Source of the DNA: Pelosinus fermentans DSM 17108
Lineage (GTDB): Bacteria; Bacillota; Negativicutes; DSM-13327
Assembly (NCBI RefSeq): GCF_000271485.2
Contig: NZ_AKVN02000001.1
Coordinates: 2,257,501-2,321,500 of the forward strand
Direction of reading: 5' to 3'
DNA: 64,000 nucleotides
The translations under genes and the position numbers were made by a program. The notes under the pieces were generated by a model. It was not told where the DNA came from. It saw nothing but the letters and a program-made list of their open reading frames with translations, and searched no databases. This document shows positions 1 to 9,254 of the stretch, piece by piece. Numbering within the stretch: the stretch's first letter is position 1; each line of letters opens with the position of its first letter.

Positions 1-62
1 GTTGGTAGAGCAATCGGCTGTTAACCGATCGGTCGTAGGTTCGAGTCCTACTCAAGGAGCCA
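1..62 (+). tRNA. tRNA-Asn (GTT), 5' end cut by window
   Basis: The 3' four fifths of a tRNA. The anticodon stem pairs ATCGG (13-17) with CCGAT (25-29) around the loop CTGTTAA, giving anticodon GTT at 20-22, read as asparagine. The T arm GTAGG-TTCGAGT-CCTAC follows, then the acceptor strand and an encoded CCA (60-62). The 5' acceptor strand and part of the D arm lie before base 1. A terminator follows 8 bases later, so this is the last gene of its transcript. Confidence 0.95.
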
Positions 63-70
63 GTTTAATG

Positions 71-103
71 AAAACACCATTCACGCAAGTGAATGGTGTT
101 TTA
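71..103 (+). terminator. Intrinsic terminator after tRNA-Asn
   Basis: Inverted repeat AAAACACCATTCAC / GTGAATGGTGTTTT with a 4-base loop, 14 pairs, followed by a T-rich stretch (TATAGTTTTT). It ends the tRNA transcript. Confidence 0.85.
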
Positions 104-146
104 TAGTTTTTAAGGATTTTAGAATGATAAGTTATGATTGCGGTCT

Positions 147-176
147 TTTTACTATTATTGTACAATAATAGTAAAA
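147..176. promoter_or_regulatory. Perfect 30-bp palindrome, candidate operator
   Basis: Bases 147-176 read identically on both strands (TTTTACTATTATTG at 147-160 and its exact complement at 163-176, with the centre TGTACA). It sits 50 bp before the zinc-ribbon gene at 227. It overlaps the place expected for the -35 of an extended -10 (TG-A-TATAGT, 181-189). It is AT-rich and has no loop to speak of, so a dimeric repressor site is more likely than a terminator. The cognate regulator is unknown. Confidence 0.5.
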
Positions 177-180
177 TCGA

Positions 181-189
181 TGATATAGT
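181..189 (+). promoter_or_regulatory. Candidate extended -10 promoter for the zinc-ribbon gene
   Basis: TGATATAGT is a TGn-extended -10 hexamer (TATAGT at 184-189), 38 bp before the start codon at 227. A weak TACAAT lies 17 bp upstream inside the 30-bp palindrome. The match is by eye only. Confidence 0.35.
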
Positions 190-226
190 AAAAGATGGAT
201 TTTTTATATAAGCGGGGTGGCAGAGG

Positions 227-1051
227 ATGACGTATAGTGGCTTTAAATATTGTCCTTTTTGTGGTGAAGAGTTGCCGCAAAATCATATGATGAAATTCTG
301 TCCCTTTTGTGGAAAAAAATCTTCACTAAATGATAAGATAGCTTTAGAGGTTGCTCAACATGAAGTTATAAAAGAAAAGACGTTATCAAAGAATGTTGAC
401 CGAGAGAAAAAGATAAAGAATGAGATTTACATGAGGGATACCTTACTACAACAAATGGATGATGAATATTATAGTATTATATTAAAGTATACGACAGATA
501 GAATGAGTCTAATAAAAGTTTTAGAAAAGATACTAGTGAGGAGTGCCTTTGCCGTTCGCTTGGCTGTGGATAATATGCCAAGTCTTATTATCTATAAGGC
601 TAAAAGAGAAGATATTGTAAACTTACATACTGCTTTTGTCCAAGGTCAAGCAAGCGTTAGTATCATTCCCGGTGAATTTAATAATAATCCTTCATTAAAA
701 GAATTATTTCCCATGTTTGGTAAGTTGAATTTACAAATGCGAAAAGATATTGAAAGCTTGCCAATGAAATTGTGGATAGGCGATCAAATTATCAATGTCT
801 TTCCTATAAAATATGGGGAAAGTAAAAAAGGGATTTTGGTTATAACGAATAAAAATATATACATTATATATAAATATGCGGTTATGACAGAATTTCGATG
901 GTTGGTAATATCCTATACATTATTATTGAAAGTTGTGAAAGACAATAAATCTCTTGAGTTCATTTATAAGAACAACAAAGTAGAACGCATTGAGTTTATT
1001 ACTAATCGGGAATTAGTTGAGGCTTTTGAAGCAATTGAACATGTAGTATGA
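227..1051 (+). CDS. Zinc-ribbon protein with L7/L12-like and PH-like segments
   Basis: A 274-residue protein with no confident named family. The N terminus has two CPFC knuckles (residues 9-12 and 25-28), a four-cysteine zinc ribbon. A charged linker follows. Residues about 85-145 (RMSLIKVLEKI... AVRLAVDNMPSLIIYKAKRE) have the length and pattern of the ribosomal L7/L12 C-terminal fold, which is my reading rather than a search. The last 100 residues (KKGILVITNKNIYIIYK) resemble bacterial PH-like domains. There is no signal peptide or membrane span. The gene is monocistronic: its own promoter and palindrome lie upstream and a strong terminator follows. GGGGTGG upstream serves as ribosome site. 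Function unknown. Confidence 0.8.
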   Translation: MTYSGFKYCPFCGEELPQNHMMKFCPFCGKKSSLNDKIALEVAQHEVIKEKTLSKNVDREKKIKNEIYMRDTLLQQMDDEYYSIILKYTTDRMSLIKVLEKILVRSAFAVRLAVDNMPSLIIYKAKREDIVNLHTAFVQGQASVSIIPGEFNNNPSLKELFPMFGKLNLQMRKDIESLPMKLWIGDQIINVFPIKYGESKKGILVITNKNIYIIYKYAVMTEFRWLVISYTLLLKVVKDNKSLEFIYKNNKVERIEFITNRELVEAFEAIEHVV

Positions 1052-1052
1052 C

Positions 1053-1100
1053 AAAAATAAGGAAAGACTTCAGTTTTATTCAAGTCTTTCCTTATTTTTT
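1053..1100 (+). terminator. Intrinsic terminator
   Basis: AAATAAGGAAAGACTT pairs with AAGTCTTTCCTTATTT around an 11-base loop, 16 pairs, followed by T's. It ends the zinc-ribbon gene and separates it from the folate operon. Confidence 0.85.
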
Positions 1101-1145
1101 ATAATCGAATTGACTAAAAAGTATTCATAAAAAAAGTCGTAGCTG

Positions 1146-1154
1146 TGGTACAAT
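1146..1154 (+). promoter_or_regulatory. Candidate extended -10 promoter for folP operon
   Basis: TGGTACAAT is a TGn-extended -10 (TACAAT, 1149-1154) located 33 bp before the folP start. No good -35 is visible at 17 bp; a TTGACT at about 1109 is too far upstream. By-eye call. Confidence 0.35.
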
Positions 1155-1187
1155 AAGGGATATGTCGGGGTGCAGAAGGAGAAAAAA

Positions 1188-2390
1188 ATGACTTTTAATG
1201 TACGTGTCTTAGGAATAGATAATCTAAAGCAGGCTGAGATGGAATTAGCTAGGATAAATTATGATAAGACTAGCATTCCGGTTATGGATGATAAAGTTGT
1301 ATTTAGGGTAGTAAAATTAGAAAACATTTCAACGAAAAATGCTAATCTTTTAAAACAAACATTTTTGGTTAACGGTGGAGAGGTCGCTATAGGGAGAAGC
1401 TCAATGGATCTTGGTACTGCATACGCAGATGTTTTGTTGTGTGCAACAATAAAACAATTTCAAATGGCTATTGCCCAATTGAAGATAGAACCATGGGGAT
1501 TACCTACAATTGCAGAGGCTATTGAGAGAACTTTAAATAATATTGAGAGTTTTCCTCAACGCTCATATGATTGGCAGCATCATTCGCTAAAGATTATGCC
1601 AAGGCGCACTTTAATAATGGGGATTTTAAATGTTACACCAGACTCTTTCTCAGATGGCGGTAAATATAATACCATCGACAAAGCGCTGTATCATGTTGAA
1701 GAGATGATACAGTGTGGTGCCGATATTATTGATATTGGTGCTGAATCTACCAGACCCTATTTTGGAGCTGAAAAAATATCAGATGAAGAAGAAATGAATC
1801 GATTAGGTCCCTTATTAGAACGAGTCTTATCGATATCTACAGTGCCTGTTTCGGTGGATACATACAAATCCAACGTTGCGCTGGAGGCGTTAAACTTGGG
1901 GGCTCATATGATCAATGATATATGGGGACTGCAGCAAGATCATAATATGGCGAAGGTAGTAGCTGGGTACAATGTGCCTATTATTATCATGCATAATCAA
2001 GATACTACACATTATCAGCAAGACATTATGTCAGAAATATATAATTTTTTACAAAAGAGCATCTCTATAGGCATTCAAGCAGGCATTGATCCTAACAACA
2101 TTATTATTGATCCGGGTATTGGATTTGGGAAGACGCCGGAACAAAATTTGATAGTAATGTCTCGTTTAGATGAGTTAAGATCATTAGGCTGTCCTATATT
2201 ACTAGGTACTTCCAATAAAAGATTTATTGGTGAAGTGTTAGGCCTGCCAGTAGAAGAACGGGTAGAAGGGACAGGCGCTACCGTGTCTGTTGGAATAATG
2301 AAGGGCAGTAATATTGTTCGTGTACACAATGTACAAGCAATGGCTAGAATAGCAAAAATGACAGATGCGATGATGAGGAGTGATATATGA
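1188..2390 (+). CDS. folP: Dihydropteroate synthase
   Basis: Joins 4-aminobenzoate to 6-hydroxymethyl-dihydropterin diphosphate to make dihydropteroate in folate synthesis (cytosol). The signature NVTPDSFSDGG lies near residue 148, followed by DIGAESTRP, VDTYKS, INDIWG and IIDPGIGFGKT, covering the whole TIM barrel. The protein is 400 residues because about 140 residues precede the barrel; classical FolP is about 280. This extra N-terminal segment occurs in some anaerobic Firmicutes and its role is not known to me. I chose ATG 1188 over the upstream GTG 1170 because AGGAG (1176-1180) lies 7 bases before it. folB follows with overlapping stop and start. Confidence 0.95.
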   Translation: MTFNVRVLGIDNLKQAEMELARINYDKTSIPVMDDKVVFRVVKLENISTKNANLLKQTFLVNGGEVAIGRSSMDLGTAYADVLLCATIKQFQMAIAQLKIEPWGLPTIAEAIERTLNNIESFPQRSYDWQHHSLKIMPRRTLIMGILNVTPDSFSDGGKYNTIDKALYHVEEMIQCGADIIDIGAESTRPYFGAEKISDEEEMNRLGPLLERVLSISTVPVSVDTYKSNVALEALNLGAHMINDIWGLQQDHNMAKVVAGYNVPIIIMHNQDTTHYQQDIMSEIYNFLQKSISIGIQAGIDPNNIIIDPGIGFGKTPEQNLIVMSRLDELRSLGCPILLGTSNKRFIGEVLGLPVEERVEGTGATVSVGIMKGSNIVRVHNVQAMARIAKMTDAMMRSDI

Positions 2391-2749
2391 TGAAGGATAC
2401 AATACTATTAGAGAATATGGTGTTTTATGGGTTTCATGGTGTTTATGAATATGAACGTGAACAAGGGCAGCGTTTCTATGTGGATGCCCAAATACATGCG
2501 GATCTAAGTGAGGCAGCTAAAACGGATAAGCTCACTGATACAATTGACTATACGATGATTTACTCTCAAATCAAAGACGTTATGGAGAATCAAAGATTCC
2601 AACTATTAGAAGCAGTTGGCGGACATATTGCAGAATTAATTTTAAAGACAAGCATTGCTACGAATGTTACTATAAGAATTCGCAAGCCTGCTGTACCCAT
2701 CCCTGGACCGCTAAATTTTGTTCAGGTAGAAATCAGCCGGAGTAAATAA
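2387..2749 (+). CDS. folB: Dihydroneopterin aldolase
   Basis: Converts 7,8-dihydroneopterin to 6-hydroxymethyl-dihydropterin and glycolaldehyde, the step that feeds FolK and FolP. At 120 residues it has the normal family length. It contains the N-terminal NMVFYGFHGVYEYERE region and the TIDYTMIY segment that help form the pterin pocket, and RKPAVPIPGPLNFVQVEISR at the end. Its ATG overlaps the folP stop (ATGATGA) and AGGAG lies about 8 bases upstream. It is the middle gene of folP-folB-folK. Confidence 0.95.
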   Translation: MMKDTILLENMVFYGFHGVYEYEREQGQRFYVDAQIHADLSEAAKTDKLTDTIDYTMIYSQIKDVMENQRFQLLEAVGGHIAELILKTSIATNVTIRIRKPAVPIPGPLNFVQVEISRSK

Positions 2750-2753
2750 GGTA

Positions 2754-3251
2754 ATGATTATACTTGGATTAGGTTCTAATATGGGAGACCGCGAAAGTAA
2801 TATAAAGTCGGCGATTTGCGAATTAAATAAGCAGAGTAAAATTACTATTAATAACATATCATCCTTATATGAAACAAAACCTGTTGGTTTTGTAAATCAA
2901 CCTAACTTTTTAAACTTAGTTATTAGTATTAATACTATATTAAATCCCTATGAGTTGCTAACAGAATGTCTACATGCAGAACATCAATTAGGCAGAGTCC
3001 GTAAGCAACGCTGGGGTCCTAGAAATATAGATATTGATATTCTTGTTTATCACAGTCATATTATCCGGGATGAGGTGCTGCAATTACCTCACCTTCGCTT
3101 ACATGAGAGAGCCTTTGTTCTTATACCGTTGCAAGAGATTGCTTATGATCTTCCTGTATATCAAGGATTAACTTCTAAAGAACTATTGCAAACAATGAAT
3201 GACATTGATGATGTCGTATTCTATAAAAAAATGAATTTAGATTTTTTATAA
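2754..3251 (+). CDS. folK: HPPK: hydroxymethyl-dihydropterin pyrophosphokinase
   Basis: Transfers diphosphate from ATP to 6-hydroxymethyl-7,8-dihydropterin, producing the FolP substrate. The 165-residue protein opens with IILGLGSNMGDRE. It carries the HPPK signature RWGPRNIDIDILVY at about residues 85-98 and PHLRLHERAFVLIPL for pterin and ATP binding. It starts 4 bases after folB, so it is translationally coupled. Family length and motifs are complete. Confidence 0.95.
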   Translation: MIILGLGSNMGDRESNIKSAICELNKQSKITINNISSLYETKPVGFVNQPNFLNLVISINTILNPYELLTECLHAEHQLGRVRKQRWGPRNIDIDILVYHSHIIRDEVLQLPHLRLHERAFVLIPLQEIAYDLPVYQGLTSKELLQTMNDIDDVVFYKKMNLDFL

Positions 3252-3276
3252 CGATAAGATAGGAGGCTAACGAAAG

Positions 3277-4419
3277 TTGGCTAAATCATGTAAAGTGTTA
3301 TTTATTAGTGCTCCAATAGGGGCAGGCCATATAAAAGCAGCCCAATCAATTGCTGAAGTAATGTGCCGACAATATAATCACGTTGAAACTAAACTAGTAA
3401 ATGTATTTGATTTTTTAAATATATTTGTTGGTAAAAATATGTTAGCTATTTATTTCAAAGTATTAGAATTATTTCCTAAAATGTATGGGATGGCCTATGG
3501 CTGGGGAAATGAAAGTCCGCTTGCATTAGTAGGTCGTCAGATCATTAGTCGCTATTTGGCTAAAAGAATGGAACAATACATTTTAGGGTATAATCCAGAT
3601 ATTATTGTATGCACTCATGCCACTCCTGCTGGGCTTATCTCTTCTTTATTAAAAGATAAGAAAATTGCCATTCCGGTAGTTGGTGTAGTTACAGATTTTG
3701 TTGTACACCGCTTGTGGGTTTATCCTGAAATTCAACATTATGTTATTGCCAATGAAAAAATGGGCAAATTCTTATTTGACCACGGAATAAATGGTAATGG
3801 TATAAAGGTTATGGGAATTCCTGTTGGTGAAAAATTCTCACGAGTATCTGATAAAGAAAAAGTAATGCAAAATTTACAGTTTTGTAGTGAGATAAAAACA
3901 ATTCTTATTATGGGTGGCGGAGCAGGACTTCTGCCCATGGATAAAATTGTTCAATGTTGTGAAAATATTGGCATTCCATTACAAATGATTGTTGTTGCAG
4001 GCAAAAATAAAAAGATGTACCAGAAAGTGATGAATTTACAGCCTAAGCTGCGCAATAAGGTACAAGTTTTAGGATATGTTGATTATGTTAATGAATTAAT
4101 GGCAATTGCAGATCTAATCATTTCGAAGCCAGGAGGAATAACGTGTGCAGAAACATTATGTGCAGGCATACCGATGCTCATTTATCGACCTATACCAGGA
4201 CAAGAAGAAGCAAATACAAATTATTTAATTGAGCAGCAAGTAGCTTTGAGGGCAGACTCTTTATTCGATATACAGCTAATCATAGAAAGGTTGTTTATAG
4301 AGCAGCCTGACGAATTAATAAGATTACGACAAAATTCTTTGAAAATGGGACGTCCTCAAGCTGCTGTGACTATAGCTGATTACATTTATTCTCAAGCTGA
4401 AATGAGAAGGAATTGTTGA
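3277..4419 (+). CDS. MGDG synthase/UgtP-like diacylglycerol glycosyltransferase
   Basis: A GT-B, family GT28-like glycosyltransferase of 380 residues. The N-terminal acceptor half starts KVLFISAPIGAGHIKAAQSI, typical of the MGDG synthase/UgtP branch. The C-terminal half has the nucleotide-sugar site ISKPGGITCAETLCAGIPML at about residues 284-303. Family members glycosylate diacylglycerol at the cytoplasmic membrane face; the exact sugar and acceptor cannot be read here. The TTG start at 3277 is supported by AGGAGG at 3261-3266. It follows folK by 25 bp and may share its transcript. MurG is an alternative relative, but MurG would be expected in the mur cluster. Confidence 0.85.
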   Translation: MAKSCKVLFISAPIGAGHIKAAQSIAEVMCRQYNHVETKLVNVFDFLNIFVGKNMLAIYFKVLELFPKMYGMAYGWGNESPLALVGRQIISRYLAKRMEQYILGYNPDIIVCTHATPAGLISSLLKDKKIAIPVVGVVTDFVVHRLWVYPEIQHYVIANEKMGKFLFDHGINGNGIKVMGIPVGEKFSRVSDKEKVMQNLQFCSEIKTILIMGGGAGLLPMDKIVQCCENIGIPLQMIVVAGKNKKMYQKVMNLQPKLRNKVQVLGYVDYVNELMAIADLIISKPGGITCAETLCAGIPMLIYRPIPGQEEANTNYLIEQQVALRADSLFDIQLIIERLFIEQPDELIRLRQNSLKMGRPQAAVTIADYIYSQAEMRRNC

Positions 4420-4455
4420 TATATGTGTTAGGGTTTTTCAAATTGACATTTTTTG

Positions 4456-4485
4456 TTGGTGTGTATTGTGGAAGTGTGCTATAAT
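4456..4485 (+). promoter_or_regulatory. Promoter of dprA-topA operon
   Basis: Extended -10 TGCTATAAT (TATAAT at 4480-4485) with TTGGTG (4456-4461) 18 bp upstream. It lies in the 136-bp gap before dprA. A TTGACA at 4443 is too distant (31 bp) to be its -35. Confidence 0.55.
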
Positions 4486-4555
4486 TACCATTATTTTATA
4501 CTGATTTTCCTGAATAAATATATGATTAGGTAAATGTGATCATGTTGGAGGAAAA

Positions 4556-5644
4556 ATGGAAAAAATATACTTAGCAGCATTACAGATGGTAGCTGGAATT
4601 GGCAACGTACGTCTTAAAGGATTGGTTTCTTTTTTTGGTAGCGCTCAGCAGGCATGGCTGGCTAATAAGCGTGATTTATTGTTATGTGGGCATTTAGATG
4701 AAGCAATCTATAATAAATTACTCATACATCGGGAAAAAATAGATATATATACATTAGCATGTGATTGGGAAAGAAAAGGAATTCGGATTTGTTCTCATAA
4801 TGATTCCGAATATCCTAAGCTGCTTCTAAATACTTACAATGCGCCTCAAGTTTTGTTTTATCGTGGTGCATTGCCAATTACTGATCATCTTATTGCCATT
4901 GTCGGGGCGAGGAAGGCTACATCCTATGGGAAAAATGTTGCACAGTTACTAGCAGCGGAGCTTAATGAAGCTGGAGTATGGGTAGTGAGTGGTGCTGCCC
5001 GGGGTATTGATACAGCTGCTCATCAGGGTGCATTATTGAAAGATGGAAATACAATAGCAGTTCTTGGCTGTGGAGTGGATATTAACTATCCACCGGAAAA
5101 TGGTAAATTGATAAACCAAATTGCAGAGAGTGGTGCTGTAGTTTCTGAATATGCTCCTGGTACCATGGCGCATCCTGGTCATTTTCCAGCGCGAAACAGA
5201 ATTATTAATGGCTTGTCCCGTGGGGTGGTAGTGGTGGAAGCTGCAGAAAGAAGCGGAGCATTAATTACAGCCGATTTTGCCTTAGAAGAAGGACGTGATG
5301 TTTTTGCTGTGCCTGGCAGTATTTTTTCACCATCTAGCAAAGGGACACACCGACTTGTAAAACAGGGTGCTAAACTTATTGATAGTACTGCTGACATATT
5401 GGAAGAATATGACATTATTGTTAAAGAGAAAGAGACGCAAAGAATCGACCTCACTAGCGAGGAAGCAATGGTTTATGATATTCTTACATATGAAAATTCT
5501 TTAGGGATTGAAGACATTGTCATGAAAACAAAGCTGAGTACCGCAGTAATTACATATATATTACTTCAGTTTGAATTACGTGGTTTAGTGACAGAGAATA
5601 GCGGGAAACGCTATTTGCGCTGCGCTAAGGAGGGAGTTAAGTGA
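4556..5644 (+). CDS. dprA: DNA processing protein DprA/Smf
   Basis: Binds incoming single-stranded DNA and loads RecA during natural transformation; also common in non-competent bacteria. The 362-residue protein has an N-terminal helical SAM-like region (to about 70), the Rossmann DprA core (IVGARKATSYG, SGAARGIDTAAHQGAL, GCGVDINYPPEN, RNRIINGLS, EAAERSGALITADFALEEGRDVFAVPG) and a C-terminal winged-helix segment from about 295. TTGGAGG precedes the ATG. Its stop overlaps the topA GTG (GTGA). The dprA-topA pairing is a standard Firmicutes arrangement. Confidence 0.95.
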   Translation: MEKIYLAALQMVAGIGNVRLKGLVSFFGSAQQAWLANKRDLLLCGHLDEAIYNKLLIHREKIDIYTLACDWERKGIRICSHNDSEYPKLLLNTYNAPQVLFYRGALPITDHLIAIVGARKATSYGKNVAQLLAAELNEAGVWVVSGAARGIDTAAHQGALLKDGNTIAVLGCGVDINYPPENGKLINQIAESGAVVSEYAPGTMAHPGHFPARNRIINGLSRGVVVVEAAERSGALITADFALEEGRDVFAVPGSIFSPSSKGTHRLVKQGAKLIDSTADILEEYDIIVKEKETQRIDLTSEEAMVYDILTYENSLGIEDIVMKTKLSTAVITYILLQFELRGLVTENSGKRYLRCAKEGVK

Positions 5645-7830
5645 GCAAAGCATTAGTTATAGTTGAATCTCCAGCAAAAGCAAAAACGATTGAGAAGTTT
5701 CTTGGAAAAAACTACACAGTTAAGGCTTCTATGGGACATTTAAGGGATTTGCCTAAGAGCCAATTTGGTGTAGATGTAGAGAACAATTTTGCGCCTAAAT
5801 ATATTAATATTCGCGGCAAAGGCGATCTTATAAAAAGTCTTAAAAATGCTGCTAAGGCAGCAGATATTGTTTATTTGGCATCTGACCCTGATAGGGAAGG
5901 CGAAGCGATTGCTTGGCATTTGTCACATATATTAAATATTCCTCAAGATAAGGCCTGTCGAATTGAGTTTAATGAAATTACAAAAACTACAATTCAAAAT
6001 GCTGTAAAAAAACCTCGGCCTATTAATATGGAGAGGGTTGATGCGCAGCAAGCCAGGCGGTTATTAGACCGAATTGTTGGTTATCAATTAAGCCCTCTGC
6101 TGTGGAGGAAGGTAAGAAAAGGTCTTAGCGCAGGACGAGTGCAGTCTACAGCTGTAGGAATTATCTGTGATAGGGAAAAAGAAATCCAAGCGTTTGTCTC
6201 AGAAGAATATTGGACAGTGGTTGCAAAGTTGCGGGGAATGCCCAAAACTGCATTATTTGACGCCCAGCTTATTTTAATTGATGATCATAAGGCTAAAATC
6301 GATAACGAAGAGCAAGCTCAAAGTATACAAGAAGAATTAGAAAAGGCTGAATTTACGGTAGCGGACGTGAAGCGGCGAGAAAGGCGGCGTAATCCTGCTG
6401 CACCCTTTATTACCAGCAGTTTACAGCAAGAGGCATCACGCAAATTGGGCTTTACTTCTCGCAAAACAATGATGGTGGCTCAACAATTATATGAAGGGCT
6501 AGATCTTGGCAGTTCAGGTCCAGTCGGACTTATCACTTATATGCGTACTGATTCGGTGCGTTTAGCTGAGTCAGCTCAACAAGAAGCCGTTAAGTACATT
6601 GCAGCAACATATGGAGAAAGCTACTTACCTGAAAAGAGCCCAGTATATTCTTCGAAAAAATCCCAAGATGCACATGAAGCCATTCGTCCTACTAGTTTAG
6701 AATTTCCTCCAGAAAAGTTAATCAAGTATCTTTCACGAGATCAGTTGCGATTATATACTTTAATTTGGGAACGATTCATTGCCAGTCAAATGGCACCAGC
6801 AATATATGATACATTAACCATTGATATTGCTGCTAGTCGTTTTTCTTTACGAGCAACAGGTTCGACAGTTAAGTTTCCAGGTTTTATGGCTGTATATACG
6901 GAAAGTAAAGATGGGGAAGAAAAAGAGAAAGATATTACATTGCCTAACTTGACGATTGGAGAGAAATTAAAGGTTAGTAAGATTACTCCTAAGCAGCATT
7001 TTACAGAACCACCGCCTAGATATACAGATTCCAGCTTAGTAAAAGTACTAGAAGAAAAAGGGATTGGTCGCCCAAGTACCTATTCACCGATTGTTGAAAC
7101 CATATTAGCACGAGGTTATGTAATTAAAGTAGAGAAAAAATTTCAACCAACAGAATTAGGCTTTGTCGTTCTTGATTTGTTAAAGCAATATTTTAAAGCA
7201 ATCGTAGATGTTGAATTTACAGCTAAAATGGAAAATAGTCTTGATGAAATTGCCGATGGCAAAGGTTCCCGCATTGATTTATTACGAGAGTTCTATGCTT
7301 GGTTTGCTGTAGACTTAGAACAAGCAGAAAAAGAAATTGGTCATGTTGAACTTCCTGTGGAAGTATCCGATGTACCATGTGAGAATTGTGGTAGATTAAT
7401 GGTGGTAAAACATGGCCGTTATGGTGATTTCTTAGCATGTCCTGGTTTCCCAGAGTGCCGTAATACAAAGCCAATTTTAAAAGAAACAGGAGTACAATGT
7501 CCCAAATGTGCTGGAAGTATTGTTGAACGGCGAACAAAACGCAGTAAAACCTTTTATGGATGTAAAAATTATCCTGCTTGTGACTTTATGACATGGGATA
7601 TGCCTTTAAAAGAAAATTGTCAGGCTTGTGGTGCCTTTATGTTACGGCACAACTTAAAAAATGGAAAATTTAATATCATATGCAGTAATGAATCTTGTCA
7701 AACACGTCAAAATGATATTGAGAAAAAAGCGAATGATAGTACAAAAAAAACAAAAGATGCTAAAAAAAGCAAAACAACTTCAAGAAAATCTAAAGGTACG
7801 ACACTAACTAAAAAAACTAAATCAGAATAA
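5641..7830 (+). CDS. topA: DNA topoisomerase I (type IA)
   Basis: Relaxes negative supercoils by single-strand passage. A 729-residue protein. The TOPRIM domain comes first ([30 protein letters not shown] near residue 82). The active-site tyrosine is in [10 protein letters not shown] (Tyr about 300). Three C-terminal four-cysteine zinc ribbons follow ([40 protein letters not shown]). It ends in a lysine/serine/threonine-rich tail. The start is GTG overlapping the dprA stop. Complete and ordinary for a Firmicutes TopA. Confidence 0.97.
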   Translation: MSKALVIVESPAKAKTIEKFLGKNYTVKASMGHLRDLPKSQFGVDVENNFAPKYINIRGKGDLIKSLKNAAKAADIVYLASDPDREGEAIAWHLSHILNIPQDKACRIEFNEITKTTIQNAVKKPRPINMERVDAQQARRLLDRIVGYQLSPLLWRKVRKGLSAGRVQSTAVGIICDREKEIQAFVSEEYWTVVAKLRGMPKTALFDAQLILIDDHKAKIDNEEQAQSIQEELEKAEFTVADVKRRERRRNPAAPFITSSLQQEASRKLGFTSRKTMMVAQQLYEGLDLGSSGPVGLITYMRTDSVRLAESAQQEAVKYIAATYGESYLPEKSPVYSSKKSQDAHEAIRPTSLEFPPEKLIKYLSRDQLRLYTLIWERFIASQMAPAIYDTLTIDIAASRFSLRATGSTVKFPGFMAVYTESKDGEEKEKDITLPNLTIGEKLKVSKITPKQHFTEPPPRYTDSSLVKVLEEKGIGRPSTYSPIVETILARGYVIKVEKKFQPTELGFVVLDLLKQYFKAIVDVEFTAKMENSLDEIADGKGSRIDLLREFYAWFAVDLEQAEKEIGHVELPVEVSDVPCENCGRLMVVKHGRYGDFLACPGFPECRNTKPILKETGVQCPKCAGSIVERRTKRSKTFYGCKNYPACDFMTWDMPLKENCQACGAFMLRHNLKNGKFNIICSNESCQTRQNDIEKKANDSTKKTKDAKKSKTTSRKSKGTTLTKKTKSE

Positions 7831-7853
7831 AAGATATAATCGGAGGAACAATC

Positions 7854-9173
7854 GTGTCTAAAGTAACTATTATCGGAGCAGGCTTAGCTGGCAGTGAAGC
7901 AGCTTGGCAAGTTGCGGAGGCGGGATATGAGGTGGAACTGCATGAGATGAGACCCCATGTTATGCCACCGGCTCATCATACAGATCAATTTGCAGAGTTA
8001 GTATGCAGTAATTCATTGCGGGGGGCTGCAATTGAAAATGCTGTTGGATTACTAAAGGAAGAAATGCGAAAAATGAATTCTTTAATCATGAAAGCGGCGG
8101 ATGCAAGTAAAGTACCAGCGGGTGGAGCTTTAGCCGTCGATCGTGATTCATTTAGTAAATATGTAACAGATGCTCTTATAAGCCATCCAAAAGTAACAAT
8201 TGTAAGTGGTGAAGTGACTGACATTCCTCAGGAACAACTACTAATTATCGCCAGTGGGCCTTTAACATCTCCAAGACTATCAGAAGCTATCGGAAAAATA
8301 ACAGGTAATGAATATTTGTATTTTTACGATGCTGCGGCTCCGATCGTATTAGGGGACTCTCTTGATATGAATAAAATATATCGCGCCTCTCGTTATGGTA
8401 AAGGTGATGATGACTATTTAAATTGTCCCATGAATAAAGCTGAATATGAACGTTTCTGGCATGAGTTGACTCATGCAGAAACGGCTCCTGTCAAAAATTT
8501 TGAGAAAGCAATCTTTTTTGAAGGATGTATGCCGGTAGAAGAAATGGCGAGTCGTGGTATTGATACATTACGTTTTGGACCATTGAAACCAGTTGGGTTA
8601 GAAAATCCAATTACCGGTGAAAGACCTTACGCGGTAATACAATTACGCCAGGATAATTTTGCTGCTACCTTGTATAATATTGTTGGATTTCAAACACATT
8701 TAAAATGGTCTGAACAGGAGCGCGTTTTCCGGTTGATACCTGGTTTAGAAAAAGCAGACTTTGTTCGCCTAGGTGTTATGCATCGCAACACATTTATCAA
8801 TTCACCTAAAATTCTATCTACTACATTGCAAATGATTACAAACTCCAACATATTCTTTGCAGGACAAATTACAGGTGTGGAAGGATATGTGGAGTCCGCT
8901 GCTTCCGGATTAGTTGCAGGACTTAATGCAAGTCGTTTATTATCAGGACTTGAGCCAGTGGTATTCCCCAAAGAAACAGCCCATGGAGCTTTGTGCCACT
9001 ATATTACGAATGCCGAAATAAAACATTTTCAACCCATGAATATAAATTTTGGGCTATTACCACCTTGGGAGGAAAAAATACGAGATAAAAAAATAAAAAA
9101 TCATTTAATTGCTCAACGCTCTTTAATTGCTATTGATAAATTTAAAGAAGAATTATACAATAATCTTGCATAA
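7854..9173 (+). CDS. trmFO: tRNA m5U54 methyltransferase TrmFO (folate/FAD dependent)
   Basis: Methylates U54 of tRNA using methylene-tetrahydrofolate and FADH2. The 439-residue protein begins [14 protein letters not shown], the GxGxxG FAD-binding fold. It contains the cysteine segments LVCSNSLRG (about residue 51) and [23 protein letters not shown] (about 223) that are catalytic in the family, and ends with the second FAD-binding segment [22 protein letters not shown] start with CGGAGG upstream. It normally precedes xerC in this cluster, and here it precedes the xerC remnant. Confidence 0.95.
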   Translation: MSKVTIIGAGLAGSEAAWQVAEAGYEVELHEMRPHVMPPAHHTDQFAELVCSNSLRGAAIENAVGLLKEEMRKMNSLIMKAADASKVPAGGALAVDRDSFSKYVTDALISHPKVTIVSGEVTDIPQEQLLIIASGPLTSPRLSEAIGKITGNEYLYFYDAAAPIVLGDSLDMNKIYRASRYGKGDDDYLNCPMNKAEYERFWHELTHAETAPVKNFEKAIFFEGCMPVEEMASRGIDTLRFGPLKPVGLENPITGERPYAVIQLRQDNFAATLYNIVGFQTHLKWSEQERVFRLIPGLEKADFVRLGVMHRNTFINSPKILSTTLQMITNSNIFFAGQITGVEGYVESAASGLVAGLNASRLLSGLEPVVFPKETAHGALCHYITNAEIKHFQPMNINFGLLPPWEEKIRDKKIKNHLIAQRSLIAIDKFKEELYNNLA

Positions 9174-9254
9174 TTAATGTTATTGTGCTAGTATGAATTA
9201 ATAAATTTTCCTACATAGCTTGACAAACGAGAGAGCCAGTTTTAGTAGTGTTTC

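Noticed and set aside
1101..1187. Riboswitch (for example THF) before folP
   Set aside because: Only about 90 bp between terminator and start, with no conserved helices that I could recognise.
4443..4448. TTGACA before dprA as -35
   Set aside because: 31 bp from the TATAAT, too far; the extended -10 with TTGGTG at 18 bp is the better pairing.
9220..9248. TTGACA with TAGTAG as promoter for hslV
   Set aside because: Spacer is 17 bp but the -10 is poor and it precedes the xerC relic; may be a leftover element. Not listed as a feature.
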